A DNA stretch of 64,000 nucleotides from Bdellovibrio sp. SKB1291214 (GTDB taxonomy: Bacteria; Bdellovibrionota; Bdellovibrionia; Bdellovibrionales; Bdellovibrionaceae). Location: positions 3,596,001 through 3,660,000 of the forward strand of contig NZ_CP106855.1 in the NCBI RefSeq assembly GCF_002209355.2. The letters run 5' to 3'. The position numbers were made by a program, and so were the translations under genes. Of this stretch, positions 36,729-47,670 are shown piece by piece. The notes beneath the pieces were generated by a model. That model had not been told where the DNA came from. It was given only the letters and a program-made list of their open reading frames with translations, and did not search any database. The stretch's first letter is position 1, and each line of letters starts with the position of its first letter.

Positions 36729-37202
36729 ATGTCACGTCGTAAAAAGACCTTTAAAAGAGAAATCATTCCTGATCCAGTTTTCAAGGATCTAACTATCGCT
36801 AAGTTCGTCAATAAAATGATGATCCAAGGTAAGAAAGCTACTGCACAGAAGCTTTTCTACGGAGCGTTGGCTGAACTTGAAGGCAAAATTCAAGGTGAAG
36901 AACCTATCGCTATTTTCAAAAAAGCTCTTGAGAACGTAAAGCCTTCTATCGAAGTTCGTTCTCGCCGTGTAGGTGGAGCTACTTACCAAGTTCCTATCGA
37001 TGTTCGTCCATCTCGTCGTCTAGCTTTGGCTATGCGTTGGTTGGTAGAATACTCTCGTGAACGTGGTGAAAAAGACCATGCTAAGCGTTTGGCTGGCGAA
37101 TTCATCGATGCTTACAACAATAGAGGTAACTCTATTAAGAAGAAAGATGACGTTCACCGTATGGCTGAAGCAAATAAGGCTTTCTCTCACTACAATTGGT
37201 AA
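36729..37202 (+). CDS. rpsG: 30S ribosomal protein S7
   Basis: 157 residues. Primary binder that nucleates the 30S head. Opens [16 protein letters not shown] and has [14 protein letters not shown] near 80. TAAGG precedes the ATG. fusA begins 9 bases after the stop. Confidence 0.98.
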   Translation: MSRRKKTFKREIIPDPVFKDLTIAKFVNKMMIQGKKATAQKLFYGALAELEGKIQGEEPIAIFKKALENVKPSIEVRSRRVGGATYQVPIDVRPSRRLALAMRWLVEYSRERGEKDHAKRLAGEFIDAYNNRGNSIKKKDDVHRMAEANKAFSHYNW

Positions 37203-37211
37203 TCTATTTAC

Positions 37212-39317
37212 ATGTCAGCTAAAGATCCTAAAGTTGTAGCTGATCTCAAGTATACTCGTAATATCGGCATCATGGCTCACATTGATGCCGGTAAAACGAC
37301 GACCACCGAGCGCATTCTTTACTACACTGGAAAAAGTCATAAAATTGGTGAAGTTCACGACGGCCAGGCCACTATGGACTGGATGGTTCAAGAACAAGAG
37401 CGTGGTATTACTATCACGTCTGCTGCCACTATGGCGTTCTGGAAAGACCACCGTATTAATATCATCGATACTCCAGGGCACGTTGACTTCACTATTGAAG
37501 TTGAGCGTTCTTTGCGCGTTCTTGACGGTGCTGTAGCTGTATTCGACGGCGTTAACGGTGTTGAGCCTCAGTCTGAAACTGTTTGGAAGCAAGCTGACAA
37601 GTATAAAGTCCCAAGAATTTGCTTTATCAATAAAATGGACCGCGTGGGCGCTGATTTTGTGATGTCTTACGGGACAATCAAAGATCGTCTTCAAGCGAAT
37701 CCAATCCCTGTTCAAGTTCCAATCGGCATGGAAGATTCCTTCCGTGGTGTTGTCGATTTGTTGGAAAATCGCGCTTACATTTGGACGACATCCGGGATGG
37801 GCGACAATTTCGAAGTTACCGATGTTCCTAACGACATGAAGGAAGAAATCAATCGCTTCCGCACAGAAGTCGTTGAGAAGATCGTTGAGTTTGACGATGT
37901 TCTTCTTGAGAAATATCTCAATGGAGAAGAGGTGACTGTGCCAGAGCTAAAAGCAGCTCTTCGTAAAGGCACTCTAGAGCTTAAAGCGTTCCCAGTGTTC
38001 TGTGGGGCTGCTTTCAAAAACAAAGGTATTCAACCTTTGCTTGATGGTGTGATTGATTATCTTCCATCTCCTATCGAAGTTCCGGATATCGTGGGGCACG
38101 ATCCAGAACGTCCTGAAAAAGAAATCGTATGTAAAACTGATTTCGACGCTCATGTGGCGGCGCTGGCATTCAAAATTGCCAATGATCCTTTCGCGGGGAC
38201 TTTGACTTACATCCGCGTTTATTCAGGCGAGGTCAAAGTCGGCGATCAGCTTTTGAATCCTCGTACTCAAAAGAAAGAGCGTATTCAAAAGCTCGTAAAA
38301 ATGCATGCGAACTCCCGCGAGGAAGTTGGCGGTCTTAAAGCGGGGGATATCGGTGCCGTTATCGGTCTGAAATTCACGGGGACCGGCGATACCCTGTGTG
38401 AGACGTCTCATGCTGTTGTTCTTGAATCTATTACTTTCCCAGAGCCTGTTATCGCCGTGGCGATCGAAGCTAAATCTTCTGCTGATCAAGAGAAGATGCT
38501 GGCAGGCTTGGATAAGCTTCAAAAAGAAGACCCTTCTTGTAAGCTAAGAAATGACCCAGAAACTGGTCAAATCTTGCTATCAGGTATGGGGGAGCTTCAT
38601 TTGGATATCTTGGTGGACCGTCTACTTCGTGAGCACAAGGTGCAAGCGAATGTTGGTAAGCCACAGGTTTCATACCGCGAAACCATTACGTCTGCGGGGT
38701 CCGCATCTCATGTTTATGAGCGTGAAATCGCTGGCGATATGAACTTCGCATCCGTTACCTTGACGATTGAGCCGATCTCTCAAGCAGATCACATTCAATT
38801 TGTTAGCAAGGTATCCACGTCTAAAGAGTTTACACCGACGATGCTAAAAGCAGTTGAAATGGGCTTCCGTGAAGCTGCTGAAGTTGGTCCGTTGGCAAGC
38901 TATTCTATGCTCGGTATTAAGGGGACTTTAACAGCTGTTGAAGCTCGCCCAGAAACGTCTACGGAAATGGCCTTCAAAGCGGCTACTTCCCTGGCTTTCA
39001 GAGATGCCGTTAAAAATGCTCAAGTTGAGCTTATGGAGCCAATCTTTAAGCTTGAGGTGACTTGCCCTGATGAATTCGTGGGCAATATCGTGGGCGACTT
39101 GAACTCGCGTCGTGGAAAAATTCTCACGATGAACGTGAAGCCAGGGGGCGGGCAGGTTATCTTTGCCGAGGCTCCATTGGCCACTCTATTTGGTTATGCG
39201 ACGGATGTGCGCAGTTTGAGCCAGGGTAGAGCAAGTTTCAGCATGGAATTCTTAGAATACGCTGTGGTCCCTGCAAAGGTGAAAACGGAAATTCTACATA
39301 AAATGGGAAGATATTAA
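37212..39317 (+). CDS. fusA: Elongation factor G
   Basis: 701 residues, five domains. Translocates tRNA-mRNA after peptide transfer and works with RRF in recycling. P-loop [28 protein letters not shown] and NKMD motifs, and the RGITI switch, are intact. Little or no Shine-Dalgarno is visible before the ATG (the 9-base gap is TCTATTTAC), so initiation probably depends on coupling to rpsG. The gene ends the str operon; no tuf follows. Confidence 0.98.
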   Translation: MSAKDPKVVADLKYTRNIGIMAHIDAGKTTTTERILYYTGKSHKIGEVHDGQATMDWMVQEQERGITITSAATMAFWKDHRINIIDTPGHVDFTIEVERSLRVLDGAVAVFDGVNGVEPQSETVWKQADKYKVPRICFINKMDRVGADFVMSYGTIKDRLQANPIPVQVPIGMEDSFRGVVDLLENRAYIWTTSGMGDNFEVTDVPNDMKEEINRFRTEVVEKIVEFDDVLLEKYLNGEEVTVPELKAALRKGTLELKAFPVFCGAAFKNKGIQPLLDGVIDYLPSPIEVPDIVGHDPERPEKEIVCKTDFDAHVAALAFKIANDPFAGTLTYIRVYSGEVKVGDQLLNPRTQKKERIQKLVKMHANSREEVGGLKAGDIGAVIGLKFTGTGDTLCETSHAVVLESITFPEPVIAVAIEAKSSADQEKMLAGLDKLQKEDPSCKLRNDPETGQILLSGMGELHLDILVDRLLREHKVQANVGKPQVSYRETITSAGSASHVYEREIAGDMNFASVTLTIEPISQADHIQFVSKVSTSKEFTPTMLKAVEMGFREAAEVGPLASYSMLGIKGTLTAVEARPETSTEMAFKAATSLAFRDAVKNAQVELMEPIFKLEVTCPDEFVGNIVGDLNSRRGKILTMNVKPGGGQVIFAEAPLATLFGYATDVRSLSQGRASFSMEFLEYAVVPAKVKTEILHKMGRY

Positions 39318-39335
39318 TTATTTAATAATTTCCCT

Positions 39336-39364
39336 TTGACAAAGATTTTTTAAATGCGCATACT
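39336..39364 (+). promoter_or_regulatory. Promoter of the S10 operon
   Basis: Consensus TTGACA (39336-39341), 17-base spacer, CATACT (39359-39364). The leader to rpsJ would be about 155 bases, long enough for an L4-type attenuation leader, though none was recognised. Confidence 0.55.
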
Positions 39365-39528
39365 CGCGCACTCGTGACATCTATATTTACAAAAAACCCC
39401 CCGCGTTTGGTGGACTTATCTAGGCCGCAAGGGCTAATTCGGGGCAAGTTTTCGATGGGATTTGATGTTCAGTTATTAACATTTTTGCTAGTAATTACGC
39501 TACCTTACAAAAGAAGAGAAGTGTCCTT

Positions 39529-39846
39529 ATGCAAAGTCAGAAGATTAGAATCAGATTGAAGGCATTCGATCATAAATTGCTTGATCAGTCGACGAAAGAA
39601 ATCGTTGAGACTGCTCGTCGCACAGGCGCAAAAGTTGCGGGTCCAATTCCCTTGCCTACTCGCATCAACCGCTACACAGTACTTCGTTCTCCGCACGTAG
39701 ATAAAAAATCTCGTGAACAATTCGAAGTAAGAACTCACAAGCGTATGCTTGATATCCTTGAACCTACTCAACAAACAGTAGATCAACTTATGAAGTTGGA
39801 TCTTTCTGCTGGTGTTGACGTCGAAATCAAACTATCAGCGGTTTAG
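39529..39846 (+). CDS. rpsJ: 30S ribosomal protein S10 / NusE
   Basis: 105 residues. Part of the 30S head and also binds NusB and NusG. Begins [16 protein letters not shown] and has [29 protein letters not shown]-type loop, the Nus contact. First gene of the S10 operon. The upstream purine-rich AGAAGAGAAG is a weak ribosome site. Confidence 0.98.
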   Translation: MQSQKIRIRLKAFDHKLLDQSTKEIVETARRTGAKVAGPIPLPTRINRYTVLRSPHVDKKSREQFEVRTHKRMLDILEPTQQTVDQLMKLDLSAGVDVEIKLSAV

Positions 39847-39855
39847 GAGTAAGAC

Positions 39856-40521
39856 GTGAGCGAAACTACAGAAAACACACAAACGTCAACAGGCCTAAAA
39901 CTTGATGGCTTGTTCGCATTCAAAGAAGGTATGGCTACCATCTACAATGAACAAGGTGAAGCCGTTCCTGTTACAGTTCTTCGTTATGAGCCTTGGTTTG
40001 TTTCTCAAATCAAAACTAACGAAGCTGATGGTTACGAAGCTATCCAAGTAGCTTGCGAACCTAAAAAAGCTAAAAATTCAAACAAAGCTGAACAAGGCCA
40101 CCTTAAAGGTGCTGGCTTCGAAAATGGCGCGCGTTTCGTAAAAGAAATTCGTCAAGCTATTCCAGAAGGTCTTACAGTAGGCGCCCAAGTATCTATCGAC
40201 TCTTTGGCTAAAGGTGACACTGTTAAAATGACAGCGAAATCTAAAGGTAAAGGTTTCGCGGGCGTTATGAAGCGTTGGAACTTCGCCGGTGGACCTGGTT
40301 CACACGGTTCTAAATTCCACCGTCGTCCGGGTTCATCTGGTAACAGAACATGGCCAGGCCGTGTAATGCCAGGTAAGAAATTCCCAGGTCATCTTGGTAA
40401 CGAAACAGTAACTGTTAAGAACGTTGAAATCGTAGAGATCATCCACGCTGAAAACGTTGTTTTGGTTAAGGGTCCAGTTCCAGGTGCGAAAAACACTTTG
40501 GTGAAATTGGTGAGAGTGTAA
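39856..40521 (+). CDS. rplC: 50S ribosomal protein L3
   Basis: 221 residues. Organises the peptidyl-transferase region. Core motif [23 protein letters not shown] and the W/P-rich loop are present. A 13-residue Thr/Glu-rich N-terminal extension precedes the family core. GTG start at 39856 after AGGAGT. Confidence 0.97.
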   Translation: MSETTENTQTSTGLKLDGLFAFKEGMATIYNEQGEAVPVTVLRYEPWFVSQIKTNEADGYEAIQVACEPKKAKNSNKAEQGHLKGAGFENGARFVKEIRQAIPEGLTVGAQVSIDSLAKGDTVKMTAKSKGKGFAGVMKRWNFAGGPGSHGSKFHRRPGSSGNRTWPGRVMPGKKFPGHLGNETVTVKNVEIVEIIHAENVVLVKGPVPGAKNTLVKLVRV

Positions 40522-40522
40522 T

Positions 40523-41152
40523 ATGGCAACAGTAAATGTACTTAACTGGAAAAAAGAAAAAGTAGGATCAATCGATCTTGCAGCTGATGTTTTCGAAACT
40601 CCTATTAAAAAAGAAGTTTTGCACACAGTAGTTCAATGGCAATTGGCTAGCCGTCGCCAAGGTACTCATATGACTAAAACAAAAGGTCTTGTGAGCGGTG
40701 GTGGTAAGAAGCCTTTCAAACAAAAAGGTACTGGTGGAGCTCGTCAAGGTTCTAGCCGTTCTATCTTGATGCCTGGTGGTGGTACTGCTTTCGGTCCTCA
40801 ACCTCGCAGCTACGCGTTCGTACTTCCTAAAAAAGTTCGTCGCTTAGGTTTGAGCATGGCACTTTCTCACCTTCAAAAAGAAGGCAAGTTGTTCGTAGTA
40901 GACAGCATGCAATCTGAAGGTAAAACAGCTGAGTTGAGCAAACGTCTTAAAGCGTTTGGCTTGAAAAAAGCAGTTTTGATCGATGCAAATGTTAACGACA
41001 AGTTCAATCAAGCTTCAAAAAATCTTCCAACATTCAAATACTTCCCAGTTGAAGGTTTGAACGTGTTTGATCTTTTGAAATACGATGCTGCAGTTATCAC
41101 TAAAGAATCTGTAGCTAAAATCGTAGATCGCTGCTCAATGGAGAAAGCGTAA
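40523..41152 (+). CDS. rplD: 50S ribosomal protein L4
   Basis: 209 residues. Its long loop (residues about 45-100, GTHMTKTKGLVSGGGKKPFKQKGTG type) lines the exit tunnel. In E. coli L4 also represses the S10 operon. The gene starts one base after the rplC stop. Rhodanese-like core fold and usual length. Confidence 0.97.
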   Translation: MATVNVLNWKKEKVGSIDLAADVFETPIKKEVLHTVVQWQLASRRQGTHMTKTKGLVSGGGKKPFKQKGTGGARQGSSRSILMPGGGTAFGPQPRSYAFVLPKKVRRLGLSMALSHLQKEGKLFVVDSMQSEGKTAELSKRLKAFGLKKAVLIDANVNDKFNQASKNLPTFKYFPVEGLNVFDLLKYDAAVITKESVAKIVDRCSMEKA

Positions 41153-41153
41153 G

Positions 41154-41432
41154 ATGAAACAAGTAATTAAAACTCCACTAATCACGGAGAAAAACACATA
41201 CCACAACGCAGCTGGCGTTTACGTGTTCGAAGTAGATATGAAATCTACTAAAACAGAAGTAAAAGCAGCAGTAGAAAAGAACTTCAAAGTTAAAGTAGAC
41301 AGCGTTAGAACTAGCGTTTGCCGCGGTCACTCTAAAAACACGAAGTTTGGTGCAACTAAGGTCCCTTACTGGAAAAAAGCTTACGTTAAGCTTGTTGAAG
41401 GTGAGAAGATCGCTCTTTTTGAGGGAGTATAG
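41154..41432 (+). CDS. rplW: 50S ribosomal protein L23
   Basis: 92 residues. Located at the tunnel exit, where trigger factor and SRP dock. Family start [11 protein letters not shown] and [16 protein letters not shown] are seen. One base after rplD. Confidence 0.97.
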   Translation: MKQVIKTPLITEKNTYHNAAGVYVFEVDMKSTKTEVKAAVEKNFKVKVDSVRTSVCRGHSKNTKFGATKVPYWKKAYVKLVEGEKIALFEGV

Positions 41433-41434
41433 AG

Positions 41435-42253
41435 ATGGGTATCAAGACGTTCGCCCCGCGCTCTCATGGTCGTAGAGGAATGACTGGTTTCGATTTTAAA
41501 GAAATCACAAAGACAACTCCAGAGAAGTCTTTGCTTGCTCCTCTAAAGAAACAAGCAGCTCGTAACAATCACGGTCAAATTACTATTCGTCACCAAGGTG
41601 GCGGTCATAAACGTAAATACCGTTTGGTTGATTTCAAACGTATGAAACTAGAAGTGCCAGCGAAAGTTGCTGCGATCGAATACGATCCGAACAGAACTTG
41701 CCGTATCGCTCTTCTTAACTATGTAGACGGTCAGAAAGCATACATCATCGCGCCAGTTGGCTTGAATGTAGGCGACACTGTACTTTCTTCAGACAAAGCC
41801 GACATCAAACCAGGTAACTCTTTGTCTTTGTCCGCTATCCCTGTTGGTACAGTAATTCACAATATCGAATTGCGCCCAGGTAAAGGTGGTCAAATTTGCA
41901 GAGGTGCAGGTGCGAGCGCGACTTTGGCTGGTAAAGGTGATATGTACTGCCAAGTACGTATGCCATCTGGTGAGTTGAAGCAGGTTCTTTCAGTATGCCG
42001 CGCTTCAATCGGTCAAGTTGGTAACACTGATAACGAAAACATTAATCTGGGTAAAGCTGGTCGCTCTCGTTGGAGAGGTATCCGTCCTTCAGTTCGTGGT
42101 ATGCACATGAATCCAGTAGACCATCCATTGGGTGGTGGTGAAGGTGTGGGTAAAGGTCATCATCCTGTAACTCCATGGGGTCAACCATGTAAAGGTTACA
42201 AGACAAGACATAACAAGAGAACTGACTCTTCAATCATCAAGAGACGTAAGTAG
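41435..42253 (+). CDS. rplB: 50S ribosomal protein L2
   Basis: 272 residues (E. coli 273). Close to the peptidyl-transferase centre and needed for subunit joining. Conserved C-terminal [16 protein letters not shown] with its functional His is intact. GGGAG precedes the ATG. Confidence 0.98.
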   Translation: MGIKTFAPRSHGRRGMTGFDFKEITKTTPEKSLLAPLKKQAARNNHGQITIRHQGGGHKRKYRLVDFKRMKLEVPAKVAAIEYDPNRTCRIALLNYVDGQKAYIIAPVGLNVGDTVLSSDKADIKPGNSLSLSAIPVGTVIHNIELRPGKGGQICRGAGASATLAGKGDMYCQVRMPSGELKQVLSVCRASIGQVGNTDNENINLGKAGRSRWRGIRPSVRGMHMNPVDHPLGGGEGVGKGHHPVTPWGQPCKGYKTRHNKRTDSSIIKRRK

Positions 42254-42262
42254 GAGTAAACT

Positions 42263-42553
42263 GTGGCACGCTCGATTAAAAAAGGTCCATTTGTTGATCT
42301 TCACCTTCAAAAGAAGGTCGACCACGCAATCGAAAAAAACGACAAGAAAGTTATCAAAACTTGGTCTCGTCGTTCAACAATTCTTCCAGAAGCTATCGGA
42401 CTTACGTTCGCGGTTCACAATGGTAGAAAGTTCGTTCCAGTGTACATCACTGAGAACATGATCGGTCACAAACTAGGTGAGTTTGCTCCGACAAGAACTT
42501 TCCAAGGCCACGCTGAGAAGAAAGCTGCAGCTCCAGCTGCTGCTAAGAAGTAG
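42263..42553 (+). CDS. rpsS: 30S ribosomal protein S19 with short Ala/Lys tail
   Basis: 96 residues. Forms a complex with S13 in the 30S head. Core [12 protein letters not shown] to [13 protein letters not shown] is normal; the last 14 residues ([14 protein letters not shown]) are an Ala/Lys extension. GTG start at 42263 after TAGGAG. Confidence 0.97.
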   Translation: MARSIKKGPFVDLHLQKKVDHAIEKNDKKVIKTWSRRSTILPEAIGLTFAVHNGRKFVPVYITENMIGHKLGEFAPTRTFQGHAEKKAAAPAAAKK

Positions 42554-42565
42554 TAGGTAGAGATT

Positions 42566-42898
42566 ATGGAAGTTAAAGCTAGTCTAAAATACGCAAGAGT
42601 AGGTGCTCAAAAGGCAAGACTTGTTGCAGACCTAGTTCGCGGTAAAGACGTGAATGAAGCTGTTAAAACTCTTACTTTCTTGAACAAAAAAACTGCAGGT
42701 ATGGTAAAGAAACTTATCGAATCTGCTGTTGCTAACGCTGAATACAAAAAAGTTATGGACATTGATAACTTGGTTGTTAAAGCCATCTGGGTTGATCAAG
42801 GTCCAGTTCTTAAGAGATTCCGTCCACGCGCTCAAGGCCGTGCTTTCGGTGTTCGTAAGAAAACAAGCCACATCAACGTAGTACTTGAGGAGAAATAA
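42566..42898 (+). CDS. rplV: 50S ribosomal protein L22
   Basis: 110 residues, same as E. coli. Its beta hairpin (about 80-100, [19 protein letters not shown]) reaches into the exit tunnel, the site of some macrolide-resistance changes. AGGTAGAG precedes the ATG. Confidence 0.97.
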   Translation: MEVKASLKYARVGAQKARLVADLVRGKDVNEAVKTLTFLNKKTAGMVKKLIESAVANAEYKKVMDIDNLVVKAIWVDQGPVLKRFRPRAQGRAFGVRKKTSHINVVLEEK

Positions 42899-42900
42899 TC

Positions 42901-43566
42901 GTGGGACAAAAGGTTCATCCAATTGGTTTACGCGTTGGTGTTATTAGAACTTGGGACTCTCGCTGGTATGCGAAGGGTAACCAATATTTCGAAAATCTAC
43001 ATGAAGACATCCGCTTGAGAAAATACCTAAAAGGTAAACTTAAGCATGCTGGTGTAGCTAAAATCGAAATGGAACGTGCAGCGAAGAAGATCAAAATCAT
43101 CATCTCTACTGCTCGCCCAGGTGTTGTTATTGGTAAAAAAGGTACTGGTATTGACGCTCTTAAAGCGGAAGTTCAAAAACTTACACCCAACGAAGTTTTC
43201 TTGAGCATCCAAGAAGTGCGCAAACCAGACCTCGATGCTCAGCTCGTTGCTGAGAGCATTGCTCAACAACTTGAGAAACGTATCTCTTGGAGAAGAGCTC
43301 TTAAAAAATCTATTGCAGCTGCGATCAAAGGCGGCGTGAGAGGTATCAAGATCCGTGTTTCTGGTCGTCTTGATGGTGCAGAGATTGCTCGTTCAGAGTG
43401 GTACAATGAGAAGAGTGTTCCTCTTCATACATTGCGTGCAGATATCGACTACGGTACTGCTGAAGCTCTAACTGCATACGGTATCATCGGATTGAAAGTA
43501 TGGATCTATAAAGGCGATATCTTATCTGCTCGCGAAGTTGAGGAGGCAGGTCGTGTTAAGTCCTAA
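42901..43566 (+). CDS. rpsC: 30S ribosomal protein S3
   Basis: 221 residues. Part of the mRNA entry helicase. N-terminal domain [15 protein letters not shown] domain with [12 protein letters not shown], and the C-terminal domain up to [11 protein letters not shown] start at 42901, two bases after rplV. The end overlaps rplP by 14 bases. Confidence 0.97.
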   Translation: MGQKVHPIGLRVGVIRTWDSRWYAKGNQYFENLHEDIRLRKYLKGKLKHAGVAKIEMERAAKKIKIIISTARPGVVIGKKGTGIDALKAEVQKLTPNEVFLSIQEVRKPDLDAQLVAESIAQQLEKRISWRRALKKSIAAAIKGGVRGIKIRVSGRLDGAEIARSEWYNEKSVPLHTLRADIDYGTAEALTAYGIIGLKVWIYKGDILSAREVEEAGRVKS

Positions 43567-43960
43567 AAGAGTAAAATGGCGTAAACAATTTGTAGGCCGC
43601 GCAACTGGTTTTGCGTACAGAGGTTCTAACCTTGATTTTGGAGATTTCGGTCTTCAAGCAGTTGAGGAAGGACGTCTTACAGCACGTCAGTTGGAAGCAG
43701 GTCGTATTGCTATCTCCCGTTCAGTTAAGCGTGGTGGTAAAATCTGGTGCCGTGTATTCCCAAATACACCGGTAACAAAAAAACCAGCTGAAACTCGTAT
43801 GGGTAGCGGTAAAGGTAACCCGGAGCTATGGGTAGCCCGTGTTCTTCCTGGAAAAGTTCTTTTCGAAATGAACGGTGTGACTCGTGAACAAGCTAAAGAG
43901 GCTTTCGAACGCGCAGCTCACAAACTTCCTTTCAAAACTCGTTTCTTGGTTAGGGAGTAG
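43553..43960 (+). CDS. rplP: 50S ribosomal protein L16
   Basis: 135 residues from GTG 43553 ([15 protein letters not shown]), preceded by AGGAGG at 43541-43546. The reading from 43538 would add residues foreign to the family and swallow the ribosome site. L16 lies near the A-site tRNA elbow. The start is inside the rpsC 3' end. Confidence 0.97.
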   Translation: MLSPKRVKWRKQFVGRATGFAYRGSNLDFGDFGLQAVEEGRLTARQLEAGRIAISRSVKRGGKIWCRVFPNTPVTKKPAETRMGSGKGNPELWVARVLPGKVLFEMNGVTREQAKEAFERAAHKLPFKTRFLVRE

Positions 43961-43962
43961 TT

Positions 43963-44154
43963 ATGAAGTTCGTAGAGATTAAAGATCTTTCTGTAACTGA
44001 ATTGAAAAAGAAAAGAGCAGCTCTTTCTGAAGAGTTGTTCCAAGCTCGTATCAAGAACTCAATTGGTCAACTTTCTAATCCAATTGAAATTCGTGATCTT
44101 CGTCGTTCAATCGCGAAAATCAATACAGCAATCGTAAAGAAAGTAGCGAGGTAG
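43963..44154 (+). CDS. rpmC: 50S ribosomal protein L29
   Basis: 63 residues, two helices, located next to L23 at the tunnel exit. ELKKKRAALSEELFQARIKNSIGQL is the family core. GGGAG precedes the ATG; 2 bases after rplP. Confidence 0.96.
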   Translation: MKFVEIKDLSVTELKKKRAALSEELFQARIKNSIGQLSNPIEIRDLRRSIAKINTAIVKKVAR

Positions 44155-44157
44155 TAA

Positions 44158-44430
44158 ATGACAACTGAAACAAATACTCGTGGTCGTAAAATCGAAGTAG
44201 TTGGTGAGGTTATCAGCGACAAGATGGATAAAACTATCTCTGTCCTAATCTACCGCATGGTTAAACACGCTAAATACGGTAAGTACGTTAAGAAAACTTC
44301 TGTGTTCAAAGCTCATGACGAAAAAAACCAAGCTAAAATTGGTGATATCGTTAAGATCCGTGAGACACGTCCTCTTAGCAAAACTAAACGTTGGGCTCTT
44401 TCTGAAGTCGTAGAGACGGCGAAAGCGTAG
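44158..44430 (+). CDS. rpsQ: 30S ribosomal protein S17
   Basis: 90 residues, OB fold, early 16S binder. Contains [16 protein letters not shown], the family start, and [11 protein letters not shown] near the end. GAGG precedes the ATG. Confidence 0.97.
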   Translation: MTTETNTRGRKIEVVGEVISDKMDKTISVLIYRMVKHAKYGKYVKKTSVFKAHDEKNQAKIGDIVKIRETRPLSKTKRWALSEVVETAKA

Positions 44431-44440
44431 GAGTGTTGTC

Positions 44441-44809
44441 ATGATTCAAATGCAAACTAGACTAAATGTAGCTGATAACTCTGGCGCAAAAGAAGTTATG
44501 TGCGTAAAGGTTCTTGGTGGTTCTAAACGTCGTGTAGCATCTATCGGTGATGTTATCGTTGTTTCTATCAAAGAAGCTTTGCCAAACGCTAAAGTTAAAA
44601 AAGGTGACGTTGCTAAAGCAGTAGTAGTTAGAACTGTTCAAAAACTTCGTCGTCCAGACGGTTCTTATATCCGTTTCGATGATAACTCTGCAGTTTTGAT
44701 CAACGCCAATAAAGAACCAATTGGAACTCGTATCTTTGGCCCAGTTGCCAGAGAGTTGAGAGCGAAGTCGTTCGTTAAGATCGTATCTTTGGCTCCGGAA
44801 GTTCTGTAA
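44441..44809 (+). CDS. rplN: 50S ribosomal protein L14
   Basis: 122 residues. Forms an inter-subunit bridge with L19 and 16S. Core [28 protein letters not shown] is typical. The next gene is rplE after 10 bases; rplX, which normally lies between, is absent. Confidence 0.98.
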   Translation: MIQMQTRLNVADNSGAKEVMCVKVLGGSKRRVASIGDVIVVSIKEALPNAKVKKGDVAKAVVVRTVQKLRRPDGSYIRFDDNSAVLINANKEPIGTRIFGPVARELRAKSFVKIVSLAPEVL

Positions 44810-44819
44810 GGGGTATGAG

Positions 44820-45359
44820 ATGAATCGCTTAAAAGCTAAATACAATAAAGAGATCGCTCCTGCTCTTAAAAAACAATTGGGAGTTGAAAATGTAATGCAA
44901 GTTCCTCGCTTGGAGAAAATCACTCTTAGCGTGTGCTTGAGCGAAGCAGTTCAAAATCCAAAAATTTTGAACACTGTTGTTGACGAGATCACTGCGATCT
45001 CTGGTCAAAAAGCCGTTATCACTAAAGCTAAAAAAGCTATCTCTAACTTCAAATTGCGTGCTGGCATCCCATTGGGTGTTCGCGTAACTTTGAGAAAAGA
45101 GAGAATGTGGTCATTCCTTGATCGTCTAAACACATTGGCACTACCTCGCGTACGTGACTTCCGTGGTTTGCCGAACAAAGGTTTTGACGGCCGTGGTAAC
45201 TACAACATGGGTCTTAAGGAACAAATCGTGTTCCCTGAGATCAACTTCGATAAAGTTGATAAAACTCGTGGTATGAACATCACAATCTGTACAACAGCTA
45301 AAAACGATACTGAAGGCAGAGCGCTTCTTGAAGCACTTGGCATGCCTTTCAGAAAGTAG
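44820..45359 (+). CDS. rplE: 50S ribosomal protein L5
   Basis: 179 residues, same as E. coli. Binds 5S rRNA and P-site t[21 protein letters not shown] and IFPEI-like [11 protein letters not shown] blocks are present. AAGGGG precedes the ATG. Confidence 0.98.
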   Translation: MNRLKAKYNKEIAPALKKQLGVENVMQVPRLEKITLSVCLSEAVQNPKILNTVVDEITAISGQKAVITKAKKAISNFKLRAGIPLGVRVTLRKERMWSFLDRLNTLALPRVRDFRGLPNKGFDGRGNYNMGLKEQIVFPEINFDKVDKTRGMNITICTTAKNDTEGRALLEALGMPFRK

Positions 45360-45367
45360 GATGAACG

Positions 45368-45673
45368 ATGGCACGTAAATCAAGTATTGTTAAAAACAAT
45401 AAAAGAAAAGCAATTGCTAAGCGCTACACTGAATACAGAACAGAGCTTAGAAATAAAGCCGTTGACATGAAACTTTCTGATGACGAAAGAGCTGAAGCTC
45501 GTAAAAAGCTTCAATCTCTTCCGCAAAAGACAAACATCAACCGTGTTATTACACGTTGTGAACTTTCTGGTCGCCCTCGTGGTAACTACAGAAAATTCGG
45601 TTTGTCTCGTATCGCCTTCAGACAACTTGCGCTTGATGGTAAATTGCCTGGCGTAACGAAAGCTAGCTGGTAA
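45368..45673 (+). CDS. rpsN: 30S ribosomal protein S14, zinc-free form
   Basis: 101 residues. The long form without paired CxxC motifs; only one Cys in [10 protein letters not shown]. Needed for 30S head assembly. TAGGA precedes the ATG. Confidence 0.97.
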   Translation: MARKSSIVKNNKRKAIAKRYTEYRTELRNKAVDMKLSDDERAEARKKLQSLPQKTNINRVITRCELSGRPRGNYRKFGLSRIAFRQLALDGKLPGVTKASW

Positions 45674-45683
45674 GAGGAAAACT

Positions 45684-46073
45684 ATGGATACAATTTCTCA
45701 GTTCCTTACAATCATTAGAAATGCTGGAGCAGCAAAACACGAAAAAGTGGATTTGCCTGCTTCTAAAGTTCGCGCTGGTATCGCTCAGATCCTTGTTAAT
45801 GAAGGTCTTATCCGCAGCTTCAAAGTTGCGAAAGATTCTAAACAAGGCATCATGCGTGTTTACTTGAAGTACGATGAAGCTGGTGGCCACGCTATCAACT
45901 CTATCGACCGTGTAAGCCGTCCAGGCAGACGTGTATATGTTAAATCAGATAAAATTCCTCAAGTTCGTTCTGGTATGGGTATGTCCATCATCAGCACAAG
46001 CAAAGGGATCTTGAGCGGTAAGCAAGCAGCTGAGCAAAATCTCGGCGGCGAATTGCTTGCAACACTTTGGTAG
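45684..46073 (+). CDS. rpsH: 30S ribosomal protein S8
   Basis: 129 residues. Binds helix 21 of 16S rRNA and in E. coli also represses the spc operon message. C-terminal GILSGKQAAEQNLGGELLATLW fits the family. AGAGGA precedes the ATG. Confidence 0.97.
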   Translation: MDTISQFLTIIRNAGAAKHEKVDLPASKVRAGIAQILVNEGLIRSFKVAKDSKQGIMRVYLKYDEAGGHAINSIDRVSRPGRRVYVKSDKIPQVRSGMGMSIISTSKGILSGKQAAEQNLGGELLATLW

Positions 46074-46080
46074 GTGAAAC

Positions 46081-46623
46081 ATGTCTCGTATTGGTAAAGC
46101 ACCCGTTATTTTTGATAACACAGTAAAAGTAGATGTTACACCTGCTAACGAAGTAGTAATTAAAGGCGCTAAATCTTCATTGAAGATTGGTATGCAACCT
46201 CAAGTTACTGCTAAAGTTGATGGCAATAAAGTAGTGTTGACTCGTAAAGATGACTCTAAAGAAGCTCGTGCATTGCACGGCCTTTACAGAGCTTTGGTTC
46301 AAAACGCAGTAACTGGCGTTACTAAAGGCTTCACTAAAGGTCTTGAGCTTCAAGGTGTCGGATACCGTGCAAACGTTGCAGGGAAAAAATTGGAGCTTTC
46401 TTTGGGCTTCTCTCATCCTGTAATCTTCGACATTCCAGAAGGCATCGAAATTAAAGTTGAAAAACAAACAGCACTTTCAATCACTGGCGCGAGCAGAGAA
46501 CTTGTTGGTCAAGTAGCTGCTAAAATCCGTTCGTTCCGTCCACCAGAGCCATACTTGGGTAAAGGTGTTCGTTACGCTGGTGAGCATATCCGTCGTAAAG
46601 CCGGTAAGTCTGCTGGTAAATAG
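46081..46623 (+). CDS. rplF: 50S ribosomal protein L6
   Basis: 180 residues, two repeated domains near the factor-binding site. Family end RRPPEPYLGKGVRY-type block is present as FRPPEPYLGKGVRYAGEHI. AGGTG precedes the ATG. Confidence 0.97.
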   Translation: MSRIGKAPVIFDNTVKVDVTPANEVVIKGAKSSLKIGMQPQVTAKVDGNKVVLTRKDDSKEARALHGLYRALVQNAVTGVTKGFTKGLELQGVGYRANVAGKKLELSLGFSHPVIFDIPEGIEIKVEKQTALSITGASRELVGQVAAKIRSFRPPEPYLGKGVRYAGEHIRRKAGKSAGK

Positions 46624-46632
46624 AGGTAATGT

Positions 46633-46998
46633 ATGAAACTTAAAATGAATAAACATACAAGCGAAAGAAAAGTTAATCGCCTCAAAAAGAAAATCAGAAT
46701 CCGCAAAACTGTTAGCGGTACTGATGAAAGACCTCGTCTTTGCGTATACCGTAGCGGTAAGCACGTTTACGCAAGCGTTATCAACGACGTTACTGGTCAC
46801 ACTATCGTGTCAGTTTCTTCTCTTGGTAAAGAGGACAAATCTGGTGTTGAGATGGCTAAACTTGTTGGTATGGAAGTAGCGAAAGCTGCTAACGCTAAAA
46901 ACATCAAGAGCGTGGTATTTGACCGTAATGGTTACTTGTATCACGGTCGTGTTAAATCTCTAGCTGATGGCGCTCGTGAGGGCGGCCTCAATTTCTAA
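46633..46998 (+). CDS. rplR: 50S ribosomal protein L18
   Basis: 121 residues. Carries 5S rRNA into the central protuberance with L5. [22 protein letters not shown] and a C-terminal [17 protein letters not shown] are typical. Basic N-terminus. Confidence 0.97.
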   Translation: MKLKMNKHTSERKVNRLKKKIRIRKTVSGTDERPRLCVYRSGKHVYASVINDVTGHTIVSVSSLGKEDKSGVEMAKLVGMEVAKAANAKNIKSVVFDRNGYLYHGRVKSLADGAREGGLNF

Positions 46999-47007
46999 GG
47001 AGTGAAT

Positions 47008-47469
47008 GTGGAGAAAGTTCAAGCTCAAGCAGCTGAATTGGAAGAGCGTGTAGTAGCGATCAACCGCGTAACAAAAGTTGTTAAGGGTGGTCGTCGTTTC
47101 ACTTTCGCAGCTCTAGTAGTTGTTGGTAACAAAGCTGGTGATGTTGGTTTCGGTACTGGTAAATCTCAGGAAGTTCCTGAAGCTATCGGTAAAGCTAGCC
47201 GCGCAGCTAAGAAATCAGCTAAAGGCGTGACTCTTAAAGAAGGTCGTACGATTCCTCACGAAGTAGTCGGTAAATTTGGTGCAGCTAAGGTTATTATGAA
47301 ACCAGCAGCTCCAGGTACTGGTGTTATCGCGGGTGGTGCAGTTCGTGCCGTTCTTGAATCAGTTGGCGTAAAAGACATTCTTACTAAATGTGTTGGTACT
47401 CGTAACCCGCACAATGCAGTAAGAGCAACACTCGATGGTTTGGCTCAACTTAAAGAGTTGACTAAATAG
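47008..47469 (+). CDS. rpsE: 30S ribosomal protein S5
   Basis: 153 residues from GTG 47008. The SD AAGGAG at 46997-47002 overlaps an earlier in-frame GTG at 47002, so the later GTG is the likely start. S5 acts in mRNA unwinding and accuracy. [28 protein letters not shown] is the RNA-binding core. Its SD overlaps the rplR stop. Confidence 0.97.
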   Translation: MEKVQAQAAELEERVVAINRVTKVVKGGRRFTFAALVVVGNKAGDVGFGTGKSQEVPEAIGKASRAAKKSAKGVTLKEGRTIPHEVVGKFGAAKVIMKPAAPGTGVIAGGAVRAVLESVGVKDILTKCVGTRNPHNAVRATLDGLAQLKELTK

Positions 47470-47481
47470 TCGGAGGGTAAA

Positions 47482-47667
47482 ATGGCTAAAAAATTCGTAG
47501 TAACTTTGAAAAAATCGACTATCGGCTGCACTCAAGATCAAAAGGATGCAGTTCGTTGCCTAGGTTTGAAGAAGCTTCATTCAACTGCAGAAGTTAATGA
47601 TACTCCAGCAAACCGTGGTCAAATCATGAAAGTTCAACATCTAGTAAATGTTGAAGTTAAGGGGTAA
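47482..47667 (+). CDS. rpmD: 50S ribosomal protein L30
   Basis: 61 residues. VTLKKSTIGCTQDQKDAVRCLGLKK is the family signature. L30 is missing in some bacterial lineages but present here. CGGAGG precedes the ATG. Confidence 0.96.
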   Translation: MAKKFVVTLKKSTIGCTQDQKDAVRCLGLKKLHSTAEVNDTPANRGQIMKVQHLVNVEVKG

Positions 47668-47670
47668 TCC

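Noticed and set aside
39374-39559. 61-codon ORF before rpsJ
   Set aside because: No Shine-Dalgarno, overlaps the rpsJ start, low-quality composition; it is more likely leader.
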